Below are positions 15,642-23,888 of a DNA stretch of 24,520 nt, in pieces; the stretch's first letter is position 1; every line of letters starts with the position of its first letter. A program made the position numbers and the translations under genes. The DNA is from Pseudomonadota bacterium (lineage in GTDB: Bacteria > SAR324 > XYD2-FULL-50-16 > JAHJRI01). The notes under the pieces were generated by a model. It was not told the DNA's origin, did no database searches, and saw only the letters and a list, made by a program, of their open reading frames with translations. Location: NCBI GenBank assembly GCA_022360105.1, contig JAKSDL010000535.1, positions 1 to 24,520 on the forward strand, written 5' to 3'.

Positions 15642-16526
15642 ATGCAATTATCGAAAGAGATATTTTTAAAGCTGAAGGAAAGCGTATCATTTTTTTCCTC
15701 TTTCACAGATGGCGAACTTCTTGCTCTTCTTAAACTGGCAGTCAGTGAAAAATATTCCGATGGAGACGTGGTTTTTAAAGAAAACTCCAAGGGGGATGAA
15801 ATGTATATCATTCTGGTTGGAAACGTTCGAATCACCAAATACGTTGGAAATAAGAAAGAAGAAGTACTGACGGTTTTGCAGCCCGGTGCCTGTTTCGGAG
15901 AGATGGGGGTTATCAATCAATCACCCCGTTCCGCCAGCGCTTATATCGAAGGCGGCGATGCCATTCTGCTGGTTATTAATGAAAGTCTGCTATCCCAACA
16001 CAACATGTTGCTGGCATTTAAATTGTATCGCAATTTTGCAAAGATGCTCGCGGAACGTTTAAGAGAAACAAACGAGAAGTTTCAAGCAGCCACCATGGGA
16101 GATAGACACACCCATACCCAAATGAAGGAGCTGCTAAAGAAAAAACTGGAAAAAGGACAATCTTTGAAAGGGGCAAATTTAAAAGGTGCTGATCTTTCGG
16201 GAATGTTTCTCAACAATGCAGATCTGAAAGATACAGTGTTTATTGAATCAAATCTTACAGAAACCAAGTGCAAGCAGGCTAATTTTACGAACGCTAATTT
16301 TGTAAATGCCAAGTTGAATTCCATTACGTTTGAGCGAGCTAATTTTACCGGGGCTGATTTTTCCGCTGCCAAGTTCGAACGTGTCGATTTCAGATCGTGT
16401 AACATGTCGGGGGCTAAATTTATCGGAGCCGAACTCTCTGAATCATATAGGTGGGACGAAGGCGGAAAACCAGACACAGATGCCATGCCAACTGGAAACA
16501 CATCTGACGATACATCCAGAAACTAA
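15642..16526 (+). CDS. Cyclic-nucleotide-binding domain fused to pentapeptide repeats
   Basis: This 294-residue protein has three parts. Residues 1-120 are a cNMP-binding (CRP/PKA regulatory type) domain, with GDVVFKENSKGDEMYIILVG and a phosphate-binding cassette FGEMGVINQSPRSASA that contains the family Glu (E87) and Arg (R96). Residues 125-165 look like a charged helix or coiled coil. Residues 172-266 are pentapeptide repeats of A(D/N)(L/F)xx type (GANLKGADLSG, NNADLKDTVF, QANFTNANFVNAKL, RANFTGADFS, SGAKFIGAEL), predicted to form a right-handed beta helix. A polar tail ends the protein. There is no helix-turn-helix, so it is unlikely to be a transcription factor. GGGGA stands just before the ATG. 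The fusion suggests ligand-controlled binding to a partner; the partner is unknown. Confidence 0.85.
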   Translation: MQLSKEIFLKLKESVSFFSSFTDGELLALLKLAVSEKYSDGDVVFKENSKGDEMYIILVGNVRITKYVGNKKEEVLTVLQPGACFGEMGVINQSPRSASAYIEGGDAILLVINESLLSQHNMLLAFKLYRNFAKMLAERLRETNEKFQAATMGDRHTHTQMKELLKKKLEKGQSLKGANLKGADLSGMFLNNADLKDTVFIESNLTETKCKQANFTNANFVNAKLNSITFERANFTGADFSAAKFERVDFRSCNMSGAKFIGAELSESYRWDEGGKPDTDAMPTGNTSDDTSRN

Positions 16527-16574
16527 ACCCACGTTCCTTAGTCACTTTATTCACCACTTTGCTGATCAGACAAT

Positions 16575-17057
16575 ATGGGTAGCAAACACATTTTGCTTGT
16601 TGTGATTCTTTTGCTCTTTTTTTGCGGGTTCCTGCCATTGAGCCAGGTGATTGGTCAACAGCAAACGCAAACAAAGCCGGGCATCCAAACTCAACAACAA
16701 TCGCCGGCCCAGCGTCAGCAGCCCCAAACAAAGCAAGCTGTTAAACCACCGGTAGACATACAATTCACCAATCAAATGACACGCTCCAGAAAAGATATGC
16801 AATGGAGCCAAACCTATCATGCCAGCTACAAACGCACCAAGGAGATTCCCTATTTGCAGCTGGCAGCCAGTTTTTGTTTAAAAGCAATAAACCGTCTGGC
16901 TGATACCCAGAAATCGATTTCCAGAACTACCAAGTTTTACAACATGGCTGATGAAAAACGACTTCAGGCTTGCCAGTTTTACACAAAGCTTCAGCGTATG
17001 TCGTTTCTGCTGGAACCTAAACATCACTTGGGAGGCAGCGGAAATGCTTGTAAGTAA
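16575..17057 (+). CDS. Secreted Gln-rich protein of unknown function
   Basis: This is a 160-residue protein with a clear signal peptide (MGSKHILLVVILLLFFCGFL, continuing to about residue 27). Residues 28-57 are very rich in Gln, Pro and Thr (QQQTQTKPGIQTQQQSPAQR). The remainder, about 60-160, looks helical and basic (MTRSRKDMQWSQTYHASYKR, then YLQLAASFCLKAINRLADTQ). The Cys at 17 does not sit in a good lipobox, so ordinary Sec export is more likely than lipoprotein anchoring. Its last 14 bases overlap the start of the RelA/SpoT-like gene, and that gene's ribosome site is inside this one, so the two are probably translationally coupled. No family recognised. Confidence 0.7.
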   Translation: MGSKHILLVVILLLFFCGFLPLSQVIGQQQTQTKPGIQTQQQSPAQRQQPQTKQAVKPPVDIQFTNQMTRSRKDMQWSQTYHASYKRTKEIPYLQLAASFCLKAINRLADTQKSISRTTKFYNMADEKRLQACQFYTKLQRMSFLLEPKHHLGGSGNACK

Positions 17058-18522
17058 CCTGGAAAACGAAAAGCTGATAGTTACCAGCAACAGCCCAGAA
17101 CCTTTAAATAACGAGGTTACGAATCCTCAGCAGAATCTTGAGTATTATAAGAAGCTGCTCTATAAAAAACTGGACGAACATCCGGAAATCGACCGACCGG
17201 CAGTCGACAAGGCAATAAAACTGGGAGAAACAGTTCATAAAAACCAATACAGAAAAACCGGTGACTACTACTTTGTCCACCCTCTCCGTGTTGCTCTCAG
17301 TGCTATTGAATACAACCTGGACACCAACACCATCATTTCTTCTCTGCTACACGATTCCATTGAAGATACCGTAGGAGAGAAAGAGAAGAAAAGAATTGAT
17401 CAGGATATCTTAAAGATTTTCGGTCGCACTGTATCAGATCTTGTCAATGCCCTTACCAAGGTGCGAGAGAATCAAAATCTGACGCTTTACAAGATTTTTC
17501 AACTGGGCAACATCGATTTCCGAGTCATTCTAGTCAAATTGTTAGATCGTCTGGACAATTTGTCTGACCTGAGATATCTGGCTCGCCGCAAGCAAAGGCG
17601 CATCTGTCAGGAAACCACGGCCATTTATGTGGAGGTGGCTCACGGTCTGGGGTTAATCGATATCGAAGAGGAATTAAGGGATCGCATCTTCAAAACCTTG
17701 TATCCCAAAACCTATCGCACTACCGCTGACCGGCTAATGTCTATCTACAAGGAACGGAAAGCGGCGATCTTAAAAATAATAAAAAAGATTGAGAATTATA
17801 CCCCGCCAGGACTGATCGTTTCTGTTTCCCCTCAATATACGCAACCTCAGGAATATCTTTTCAATCGCAGTGAAATTGTTCGTGTCTTAAACGCAATTAT
17901 CGTGGAGACCCAAAGCACCCTGGATTGTTACAATGTGCTGGGCTACATCCATACCAGCTTTAGATCCATTCCCATGAATATTTACGACTATATTTCCAAT
18001 CCCAAGGCGAACGGATGGCGGGGGCTTTCCACCAAGGTGATTATCAACGGGGAACGGATCAATATTCTGATCGTTACCAGGGAATTTCAGGAAAATAACC
18101 GACGAGGAATACTGACATTGATAAACGAAGGAGTTTATCATTCCGAAAATTATAAGGAATTCCTAAATTTGTACCTGGAGGTAGCATCGGACAATATCCG
18201 TATCGATGATGTTTTTCGCTACAGCAAAGCCAAAACAATACAAACACTTACACCGGCCGGAGACGTTATCGAATTAAGATATGGATCATCTATTCTTGAT
18301 TTTGCTTTTATGGTTCACTCGGAACTGGGATTAAAAACGATCGGGGGAGTTATCGACGGCGTGCGTTACCCAAGAGACAAAATCCTGGAAGATGGAATGG
18401 TGGTTAAAGTTTTAACCTCCGAATCAGTATCACCCGATGAAAGCATGATCAATGATGTGGTGATGCCGAAATCAAGAAAAGAGATTTTTAAATTCCTGCA
18501 TCAACATCCTGTCAAAAGATAA
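17044..18522 (+). CDS. RelA/SpoT-family protein: HD (p)ppGpp hydrolase with degenerate synthetase domain and TGS domain
   Basis: The protein has 492 residues, counted from the ATG at 17044 because GGGAGG lies 8 nt before it; an in-frame upstream ATG at 16951 would overlap the previous gene more deeply. Residues about 58-200 are the HD hydrolase with R70, H79 (YYFVHPLRVA), H103-D104, E107-D108 (LLHDSIEDT), D168 and N172 (LLDRLDN), all as in active SpoT/Rel. The synthetase region (about 255-350) keeps the frame of alignment but loses the motifs: no GRxKxxxS, the D/R of DxxAFR are V281 and I286, NGYQSLH is NGWRGLS, and VEVQIRT is INILIVT. A TGS domain follows (about 397-458, with VHSELGL). No zinc-finger/ACT module is present. 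I infer a (p)ppGpp hydrolase without synthetase activity. Confidence 0.88.
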   Translation: MLVSNLENEKLIVTSNSPEPLNNEVTNPQQNLEYYKKLLYKKLDEHPEIDRPAVDKAIKLGETVHKNQYRKTGDYYFVHPLRVALSAIEYNLDTNTIISSLLHDSIEDTVGEKEKKRIDQDILKIFGRTVSDLVNALTKVRENQNLTLYKIFQLGNIDFRVILVKLLDRLDNLSDLRYLARRKQRRICQETTAIYVEVAHGLGLIDIEEELRDRIFKTLYPKTYRTTADRLMSIYKERKAAILKIIKKIENYTPPGLIVSVSPQYTQPQEYLFNRSEIVRVLNAIIVETQSTLDCYNVLGYIHTSFRSIPMNIYDYISNPKANGWRGLSTKVIINGERINILIVTREFQENNRRGILTLINEGVYHSENYKEFLNLYLEVASDNIRIDDVFRYSKAKTIQTLTPAGDVIELRYGSSILDFAFMVHSELGLKTIGGVIDGVRYPRDKILEDGMVVKVLTSESVSPDESMINDVVMPKSRKEIFKFLHQHPVKR

Positions 18523-18588
18523 GCGCCTGAACCTATCCCTCCATTTGCTGAATAGATCTTTGACTCTTTCTTCAAAAAATACTCCGGA

Positions 18589-19995
18589 TTAATGGTCTGC
18601 AATAATCCTGTCCAATGCCGATCCACCCAGTTTTTTATGCAGATTCACAACTTCGCCAATAATAATCAAACTAGGCGGTTTGACATCGTTTTGCCTGACT
18701 ACATCAGAGATAGTAGTCACTGTCCCGGTGAACACCTTTTGATTTTTAGTCGTCCCTTTTTGCACCACAGCTGCAGGCATATCAGGCTTCATACCGTGTT
18801 GAACCAGGCCACTGGTGACCCTCTCAATATTCGCGACCCCCATGTAGAAAACAATGGTTTGATTGGTTCGGGTCAGGCAACCCCAGTTCAAATCCATGCT
18901 GCCGTCTTTTAAATGTCCTGTAACAAGTGTGCATGACTGGGCATAGTCACGATGCGTCAGCGGAATACCGGCATACGTGCTGCAGCCTGATGCAGCTGTC
19001 ACGCCAGGTACAACCTGGTAGCTGATACCCTCTTTTATCAACTCCTCAACCTCTTCACCTCCCCGGCCGAAAATAAAGGGATCACCGCCTTTTAAACGCA
19101 CCACCATTTTTCCTTCCCTAGCCAGATCCACCAGCTTCTGATTGATCTGATCCTGAGGGACCGTATGTAAGGCGCTTTTCTTGCCTACATAAATTAATTC
19201 GGCATCCCGACGGGCATAATCCAAAATACTTGGAAAAACCAATCGATCATAAACAATCGTATCCGCATTCTGGATTAAGCGTAGTGCTCTTAGCGTCAGC
19301 AAATCCGGATCACCAGGGCCTGCCCCAACCAGACATACCTGGCCTGTGCTGGCTTTACGTGTTTCCCTGCTTTCAAATTCCTTCTGTATTTCTTCTTTGG
19401 CCTGCCTCTCTTTTCCTGAAAGAAAGAGGTCGATGATAGGGCTGGAAAAGATTTTATTCCAGAATTTCCTTTTTTCTTCCCGGTCTCTGTTTAACTCCTT
19501 GGCCTTGATGCGGAATTCTGAAATCAGGGTTGCCAGTCTGCCATAAGCCTGGGGTAGCATTGCTTCCAATTTTGCCCGGATTAATCTGGCAAGCGTGGGT
19601 GATGCCCCGCCTGTCGACACCGCAATTAGTACGGGCGATCTATCGATGATGGAAGGCATCGTGAATGTGCACAATTCAGGGCAATCCACAACATTTACCG
19701 GTATGTTCTTTTCTGTGGTGATTGCCGTGGCTTCTTTGCGTATAGTGTCATCTTCATCAGCAACAATTACAATTCGTTTGCCGTCAAAATCTTCCGGTGT
19801 GAATGCCCTGGCATGATGGGTAAACTCGCCATTTGTCGCGAGTACGGACAGTGACTCTTTGAGGGAGGGAGCGATCACCGTCACCTTGGCTCCCGCTCTT
19901 AAAAGCAGAGATATTTTGCTTTCCGCAGTTTCGTCACCACCTAACACCAGACAGTTCTGGTTCTTAATATTTAGAAATACAGGTAAATAATCCAT
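18589..19995 (-). CDS. cysG: Siroheme synthase CysG (precorrin-2 dehydrogenase/ferrochelatase plus uroporphyrinogen-III methyltransferase)
   Basis: CysG makes siroheme, the cofactor of sulfite and nitrite reductases, from uroporphyrinogen III. The 468-residue protein fuses two domains. Residues 1-210 are the NAD-dependent dehydrogenase/chelatase (NCLVLGGDETAESKISLLL, NVVDCPELCTF with catalytic-type D104, STGGASPTLARLIRAKLEAM). Residues from about 216 are the SAM-dependent methyltransferase (VCLVGAGPGDPDLLTLRALR, VVRLKGGDPFIFGRGGEEVE, VPGVTAASGCSTYAGIPLTH). The order and length agree with the full trifunctional enzyme. The ribosome site is weak. The gene converges on the RelA/SpoT-like gene with 66 bases between the stop codons and no clear terminator. 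No sulfite or nitrite reductase gene is visible nearby. Confidence 0.95.
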   Translation of the reverse strand: MDYLPVFLNIKNQNCLVLGGDETAESKISLLLRAGAKVTVIAPSLKESLSVLATNGEFTHHARAFTPEDFDGKRIVIVADEDDTIRKEATAITTEKNIPVNVVDCPELCTFTMPSIIDRSPVLIAVSTGGASPTLARLIRAKLEAMLPQAYGRLATLISEFRIKAKELNRDREEKRKFWNKIFSSPIIDLFLSGKERQAKEEIQKEFESRETRKASTGQVCLVGAGPGDPDLLTLRALRLIQNADTIVYDRLVFPSILDYARRDAELIYVGKKSALHTVPQDQINQKLVDLAREGKMVVRLKGGDPFIFGRGGEEVEELIKEGISYQVVPGVTAASGCSTYAGIPLTHRDYAQSCTLVTGHLKDGSMDLNWGCLTRTNQTIVFYMGVANIERVTSGLVQHGMKPDMPAAVVQKGTTKNQKVFTGTVTTISDVVRQNDVKPPSLIIIGEVVNLHKKLGGSALDRIIADH

Positions 19996-20382
19996 GTTTC
20001 AGGTCGTCTTACAAAATTCGGTATTGGTCATCAAACCTAATGAAACAGCTGATAACCGAATCATCGCAATCGAAGGGTCGAGCCGATGAAGAATAACAGG
20101 CGCAACAATAAGTTAAATCATGATCAACCAATTATCGCCCAAACCTTTATGTTAAACCAAGATTCATGATATTGATTGTCAGTCCCTTCAGAGGTATTGA
20201 TTCTTGTCAGGTGTTGCAATGACTAAATATTCGCTTCAATTATGCCAAAGAAGGTGTGACATGTAAATTTGCTCTTGTAGGCATCACTTGTGAAGTGTAG
20301 TTTTGAGAGATAAGGAACATTTCTTCGACGAATCGTCTTCCTGCTTTTAATTCAACCCGATTACCATTCAACTTTTAAAAAA
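19996..20382. other. Divergent intergenic region between cysG and purC
   Basis: These 387 bases have no credible gene. A small hairpin CACTT-GTG-AAGTG occurs at 20285-20297. TTGTCA near 20214 is a possible -35 box for purC but has no good -10 partner. No purine-riboswitch-like structure was recognised. Confidence 0.5.
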
Positions 20383-21261
20383 ATGACCATGCAGCCAAAT
20401 TCCTTGCTTTGTCCCAATCTGAATCTTTATAAAAAAGGTAAAGTCAGAGAAGTATATGATTTTGACGACAAATTGTTGATTGTAGCAACCGATAACATAT
20501 CTGCTTTCGACGTGGTTTTGCCGAGCCTGATAATCGGAAAGGGAGCTTTACTCAATAAGATTTCCAATTTTTGGTTCGATTTTTCAAAGGACATGATCAA
20601 AAACCATATCATCTCCGCCCAGGTCAAGGATTTTCCGGAGGAATGCGCAGAGTACAGCGATATCTTAAAGGACCGTTCAGTGCTGGTTTGGAAAACAGAA
20701 ATGATCGAACTGGAAGCCATTGTTCGGGGCTATCTCTCCGGATCCGGTTTTAAGGACTACAAGAAAACCGGAAAGATTTGTGGAATAGAATTGCCAGAAG
20801 GTCTGACCGAATCAGCCAAATTGGAAGAACCGATCTTTACTCCTTCCACCAAAGCTCAGGAGGGCCATGACGAAAACATAGATGAAAATGAACTGAAAAA
20901 AGTCATCGATCCGGCCATTGTTGACCTGGTAAAAGAGAAATCCCTGGAATTGTACAAAACTGCTTCAGACTTCGCTTTATCAAAGGGAATTATTATTGCT
21001 GATACCAAGTTTGAATTCGGATTGCTTAATGGAGAAGTGATCTTGATTGATGAAATACTCACGCCCGATTCTTCCCGCTTCTGGCCCGCCGGTGACTATG
21101 TGCCGGGACAATCTCAAAAGAGCTATGACAAACAAATTATCCGGGACTATCTCTCTACATTGGATTGGGATAAAACACCTCCCGGACCGGAGCTACCAGG
21201 AGAGATCATCACTAAAACCCTCGATAAATATGAAGAGGTATACCAAAAACTAACTTCCTAA
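20383..21261 (+). CDS. purC: Phosphoribosylaminoimidazole-succinocarboxamide synthase (SAICAR synthetase)
   Basis: PurC couples aspartate to carboxyaminoimidazole ribotide using ATP, the seventh step of purine synthesis by the usual count. The 292-residue protein has the nucleotide-binding start YKKGKVREVYDFDDKLLIVA, TDNISAFDVVLPS, EAIVRGYLSGSGFKDY, the STKAQEGHDENID loop and IIADTKFEFGL. The length, and the end with FWPAGDYVPGQSQKSYDKQI, fit the longer PurC group (about 290-300 residues) rather than the short 240-residue form. The ATG follows an A-run without a Shine-Dalgarno; a second ATG two codons on is possible. pyrE starts 4 nt after the stop, so one transcript carries both a purine and a pyrimidine gene. 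Confidence 0.97.
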   Translation: MTMQPNSLLCPNLNLYKKGKVREVYDFDDKLLIVATDNISAFDVVLPSLIIGKGALLNKISNFWFDFSKDMIKNHIISAQVKDFPEECAEYSDILKDRSVLVWKTEMIELEAIVRGYLSGSGFKDYKKTGKICGIELPEGLTESAKLEEPIFTPSTKAQEGHDENIDENELKKVIDPAIVDLVKEKSLELYKTASDFALSKGIIIADTKFEFGLLNGEVILIDEILTPDSSRFWPAGDYVPGQSQKSYDKQIIRDYLSTLDWDKTPPGPELPGEIITKTLDKYEEVYQKLTS

Positions 21262-21265
21262 ACAG

Positions 21266-21868
21266 ATGTCAATCAATAAAACAGCCATAATAGATGATTT
21301 GATTGCTATCGGGGCTGTAAAATTCGGTGAATTTGTCCTTAAATCCGGCATCAAATCACCGATATATCTCGATCTGCGACTGATTATCAGCTATCCGGAC
21401 CTACTTACCAAAATAGCTGCAGCGTTAATGGAGATTTCCCGAGACCTCTCATTTCAGAGAATCGCAGGAATACCTTATACTGCACTTCCCATAGCGACTG
21501 CTTTCAGTTTGCAATCCGGGAAACCGATGATTTATGCCCGCAAAGAGGTAAAGGACTACGGCACCGCCAAACAGGTTGAAGGAATCTGGCAAGAGGGTGA
21601 ATCCGTTCTAGTCGTTGACGACCTGATCACAGATGGCGGCTCAAAACTGGAAACCTTTACGACCTTTGAAAACCAGGGATTGAAAATCTCCGATGTTGTG
21701 GTGCTGATAGACCGGGAACAGGGAGGTAAGGAACGCCTGGAAAAGAAGGGGTATCACCTGTTTTCAATCATCTCGATATTTGAGATACTGGACAGAATGA
21801 AGGAAACAAATCGGATTGTTGAATCTGAATACCAAAACATTAAACAATTCTTAACAGAGCATCGATAA
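21266..21868 (+). CDS. pyrE: Orotate phosphoribosyltransferase
   Basis: PyrE converts orotate and PRPP to orotidine 5'-phosphate. The 200-residue protein has FGEFVLKSGIKSPIYLDLR, the catalytic-loop segment RKEVKDYGTAKQVEG and the PRPP motif SVLVVDDLITDGGSKLE. The stretches GIPYTALPIATAF and VVLIDREQGGKERLEKKGY are closest in my memory to the N-terminal half of eukaryotic UMP synthase and its bacterial relatives rather than to Escherichia coli PyrE. No decarboxylase (PyrF) domain is fused. It starts 4 nt after purC and is followed 43 nt later by ftsH. Confidence 0.96.
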   Translation: MSINKTAIIDDLIAIGAVKFGEFVLKSGIKSPIYLDLRLIISYPDLLTKIAAALMEISRDLSFQRIAGIPYTALPIATAFSLQSGKPMIYARKEVKDYGTAKQVEGIWQEGESVLVVDDLITDGGSKLETFTTFENQGLKISDVVVLIDREQGGKERLEKKGYHLFSIISIFEILDRMKETNRIVESEYQNIKQFLTEHR

Positions 21869-21911
21869 AGTCAATTTGATGCAATCAAGCAATTAGAACC
21901 GGAGATACCCT

Positions 21912-23723
21912 GTGAATAGTAGATCTCTTTTAACAGGCCTTGTGTTATTGGTCCTGTTTTTCACCATTGTCAATCGCATGGATTTCAGTGAAACCGGCAC
22001 TTACGAAATCGATTACAGCGAATTCCTGCAACGACTGGACCGGGGCCAGTTAGCCAACGTAGTCATCAGCGGCGAAGTGATTAAGGGAGAAACTGCTTCC
22101 GGCGAGAAATTTCGGACTGTCTGGGCTTATCGGGACGGTTCATTGGTCGAAAATCTTAGAGCCCAGCGAGTGCGAATAAAATTCGAAGACGAAGATGAGA
22201 CACCCTGGTACCTGATTTTATTGCTGCAATGGGGGCCTCTTCTTTTATTGATTGGTGTTTGGATATTTATGATGAGAAAAATGCCGGGTTCAGGCAAGAT
22301 CATGTCCATTGGAAAATCCAAAGCCAGAAAATATGTCGACCACACGCTTAAAGTTACCTTTCAGGATGTCGCCGGCGTTGAAGAAGCCAAAGAAGAATTG
22401 ACGGAAATTGTTGATTTCCTGAAAGACCCGGGAAAGTTTCAAACCCTGGGTGGAAAAATACCCAAAGGTGTCTTAATGGTTGGTCCTCCCGGAACCGGTA
22501 AAACCTTGCTCGCAAAGGCTGTGGCCGGTGAAGCCGGTGTACCTTTTTTTAGTATTTCCGGCTCGGATTTTGTGGAAATGTTTGTAGGTGTGGGAGCCAG
22601 CAGAGTCAGAGACCTGTTTGAAGAAGCGCACAAAAACGCTCCTTGTATTATTTTCATTGATGAAATCGATGCCGTGGGTCGACACAGGGGTGCCGGTCTT
22701 GGTAGTGGTCACGACGAACGCGAACAGACATTGAATGCCTTATTGGTTGAAATGGATGGGTTTGATGGCTCTGAAGGAATCATCACCATTGCTGCTACCA
22801 ACCGTTCTGATATTCTTGATCCCGCCTTGCTCAGACCTGGCCGGTTTGATCGGGAAGTGCATGTTGGATTGCCGGATATCCGAGGCAGAAAGATGATTCT
22901 GGAAGTCCACTCCAAAAAAATTCAACTTGATCCCAAAGCGGACCTGGAAGTCATAGCTAAGGGAACTCCCGGATTCAGCGGAGCCGACCTGGCAAACCTG
23001 GTCAACGAGAGTGCCCTGCACGCCGCTCGAATGAATAAATCCAAGGTAATGCTTGAAGATATGGAATGGGCTCGTGACAAGGTGATGATGGGGGCAGAAC
23101 GCCGCTCCATGATTATGAAAGAGGACGAGAAAAAAGCCACAGCCTACCACGAGGCAGGTCATGCGCTTGTAGCATATCATTTGGAAAAGGCCGACCCTGT
23201 GCACAAAATCACCATCATTCCTCGAGGACAAGCCCTGGGATTGACCTCCTTTTTGCCGGAAACGGATAAATTAAGTCTTGAAAAAGAAGCCCTGGTCGCC
23301 AAAATGGCAGTTGCAATGGGTGGCAGGGCTGCTGAAGAGCTTGTGTTAAAGGATTATTCAACCGGGGTGGAAGGCGACTTAAAAAATGCAACCAACATCG
23401 CTTATCAAATGGTCTGCAAATGGGGTATGAGTGAAAACCTTGGTGCTTTATCCATCCCCCAGGGCGATAGTGGCAACTACCTGGCCATTGACTACAATGC
23501 TGAAGATCCCGCATCCGAAGAAACCATGCAGGCAGTTGAAAAAGAGGTTTTATCTCTGATAACAAAAAGTTATAGCCAGGCGAAGCAGATTCTGACCGAT
23601 AATTTCGAGCAGCTAAACACCCTGGCCAAATTATTGCTGGAGATCGAGACCGTAACTGTCAATCAATTGAAAGAAATACTGGAAGGAGGTCCGGCAGCTT
23701 CAGAAACTGCTCCGGCAACATAG
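21912..23723 (+). CDS. ftsH: ATP-dependent membrane zinc metalloprotease FtsH
   Basis: FtsH is a hexameric inner-membrane AAA+ protease that degrades misassembled membrane proteins and some regulators. The 603-residue protein has a first membrane segment at about 5-20, a periplasmic domain to about 97, a second membrane segment at 99-121, then the AAA module with Walker A GPPGTGKT (191-198), Walker [11 protein letters not shown], pore loop [12 protein letters not shown] and the second region of homology ([19 protein letters not shown]). The zinc site is HEAGH (413-417) with a third ligand near D489 ([10 protein letters not shown]). The start is GTG with GGAGATACCCT before it. The C-terminus is short and lacks a long tail. 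Confidence 0.97.
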   Translation: MNSRSLLTGLVLLVLFFTIVNRMDFSETGTYEIDYSEFLQRLDRGQLANVVISGEVIKGETASGEKFRTVWAYRDGSLVENLRAQRVRIKFEDEDETPWYLILLLQWGPLLLLIGVWIFMMRKMPGSGKIMSIGKSKARKYVDHTLKVTFQDVAGVEEAKEELTEIVDFLKDPGKFQTLGGKIPKGVLMVGPPGTGKTLLAKAVAGEAGVPFFSISGSDFVEMFVGVGASRVRDLFEEAHKNAPCIIFIDEIDAVGRHRGAGLGSGHDEREQTLNALLVEMDGFDGSEGIITIAATNRSDILDPALLRPGRFDREVHVGLPDIRGRKMILEVHSKKIQLDPKADLEVIAKGTPGFSGADLANLVNESALHAARMNKSKVMLEDMEWARDKVMMGAERRSMIMKEDEKKATAYHEAGHALVAYHLEKADPVHKITIIPRGQALGLTSFLPETDKLSLEKEALVAKMAVAMGGRAAEELVLKDYSTGVEGDLKNATNIAYQMVCKWGMSENLGALSIPQGDSGNYLAIDYNAEDPASEETMQAVEKEVLSLITKSYSQAKQILTDNFEQLNTLAKLLLEIETVTVNQLKEILEGGPAASETAPAT

Positions 23724-23745
23724 AATCAAAAGTGGATCAAGCGAA

Positions 23746-23766
23746 CAGACTGTTCAATACAGTCTG
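23746..23766 (+). terminator. Hairpin after ftsH, possible terminator or processing site
   Basis: A 7-bp perfect stem (CAGACTG with CAGTCTG, loop TTCAATA) lies 23 nt after the ftsH stop. No T-tract follows, so it is only a weak terminator candidate. Confidence 0.35.
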
Positions 23767-23888
23767 GAAGCGAATCCACCAATTTGTATTGCTGCACAGG
23801 TTGCCGGTTCAGGATGACAAATAGTCTCAATCCCCTTAACTTATTGTATTAACCAAATCACGGCTATCAACCCCAAATCTTCCATTCT

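Noticed and set aside
16082..16501. Minus-strand open frame of 139 codons opposite the pentapeptide repeats
   Set aside because: The periodic A(D/N)LxG codons keep the opposite strand open. No independent evidence of a gene exists.
19996..20382. Purine or other riboswitch before purC
   Set aside because: No conserved riboswitch core or clear three-way junction could be recognised by eye. Only a 5-bp hairpin is present.
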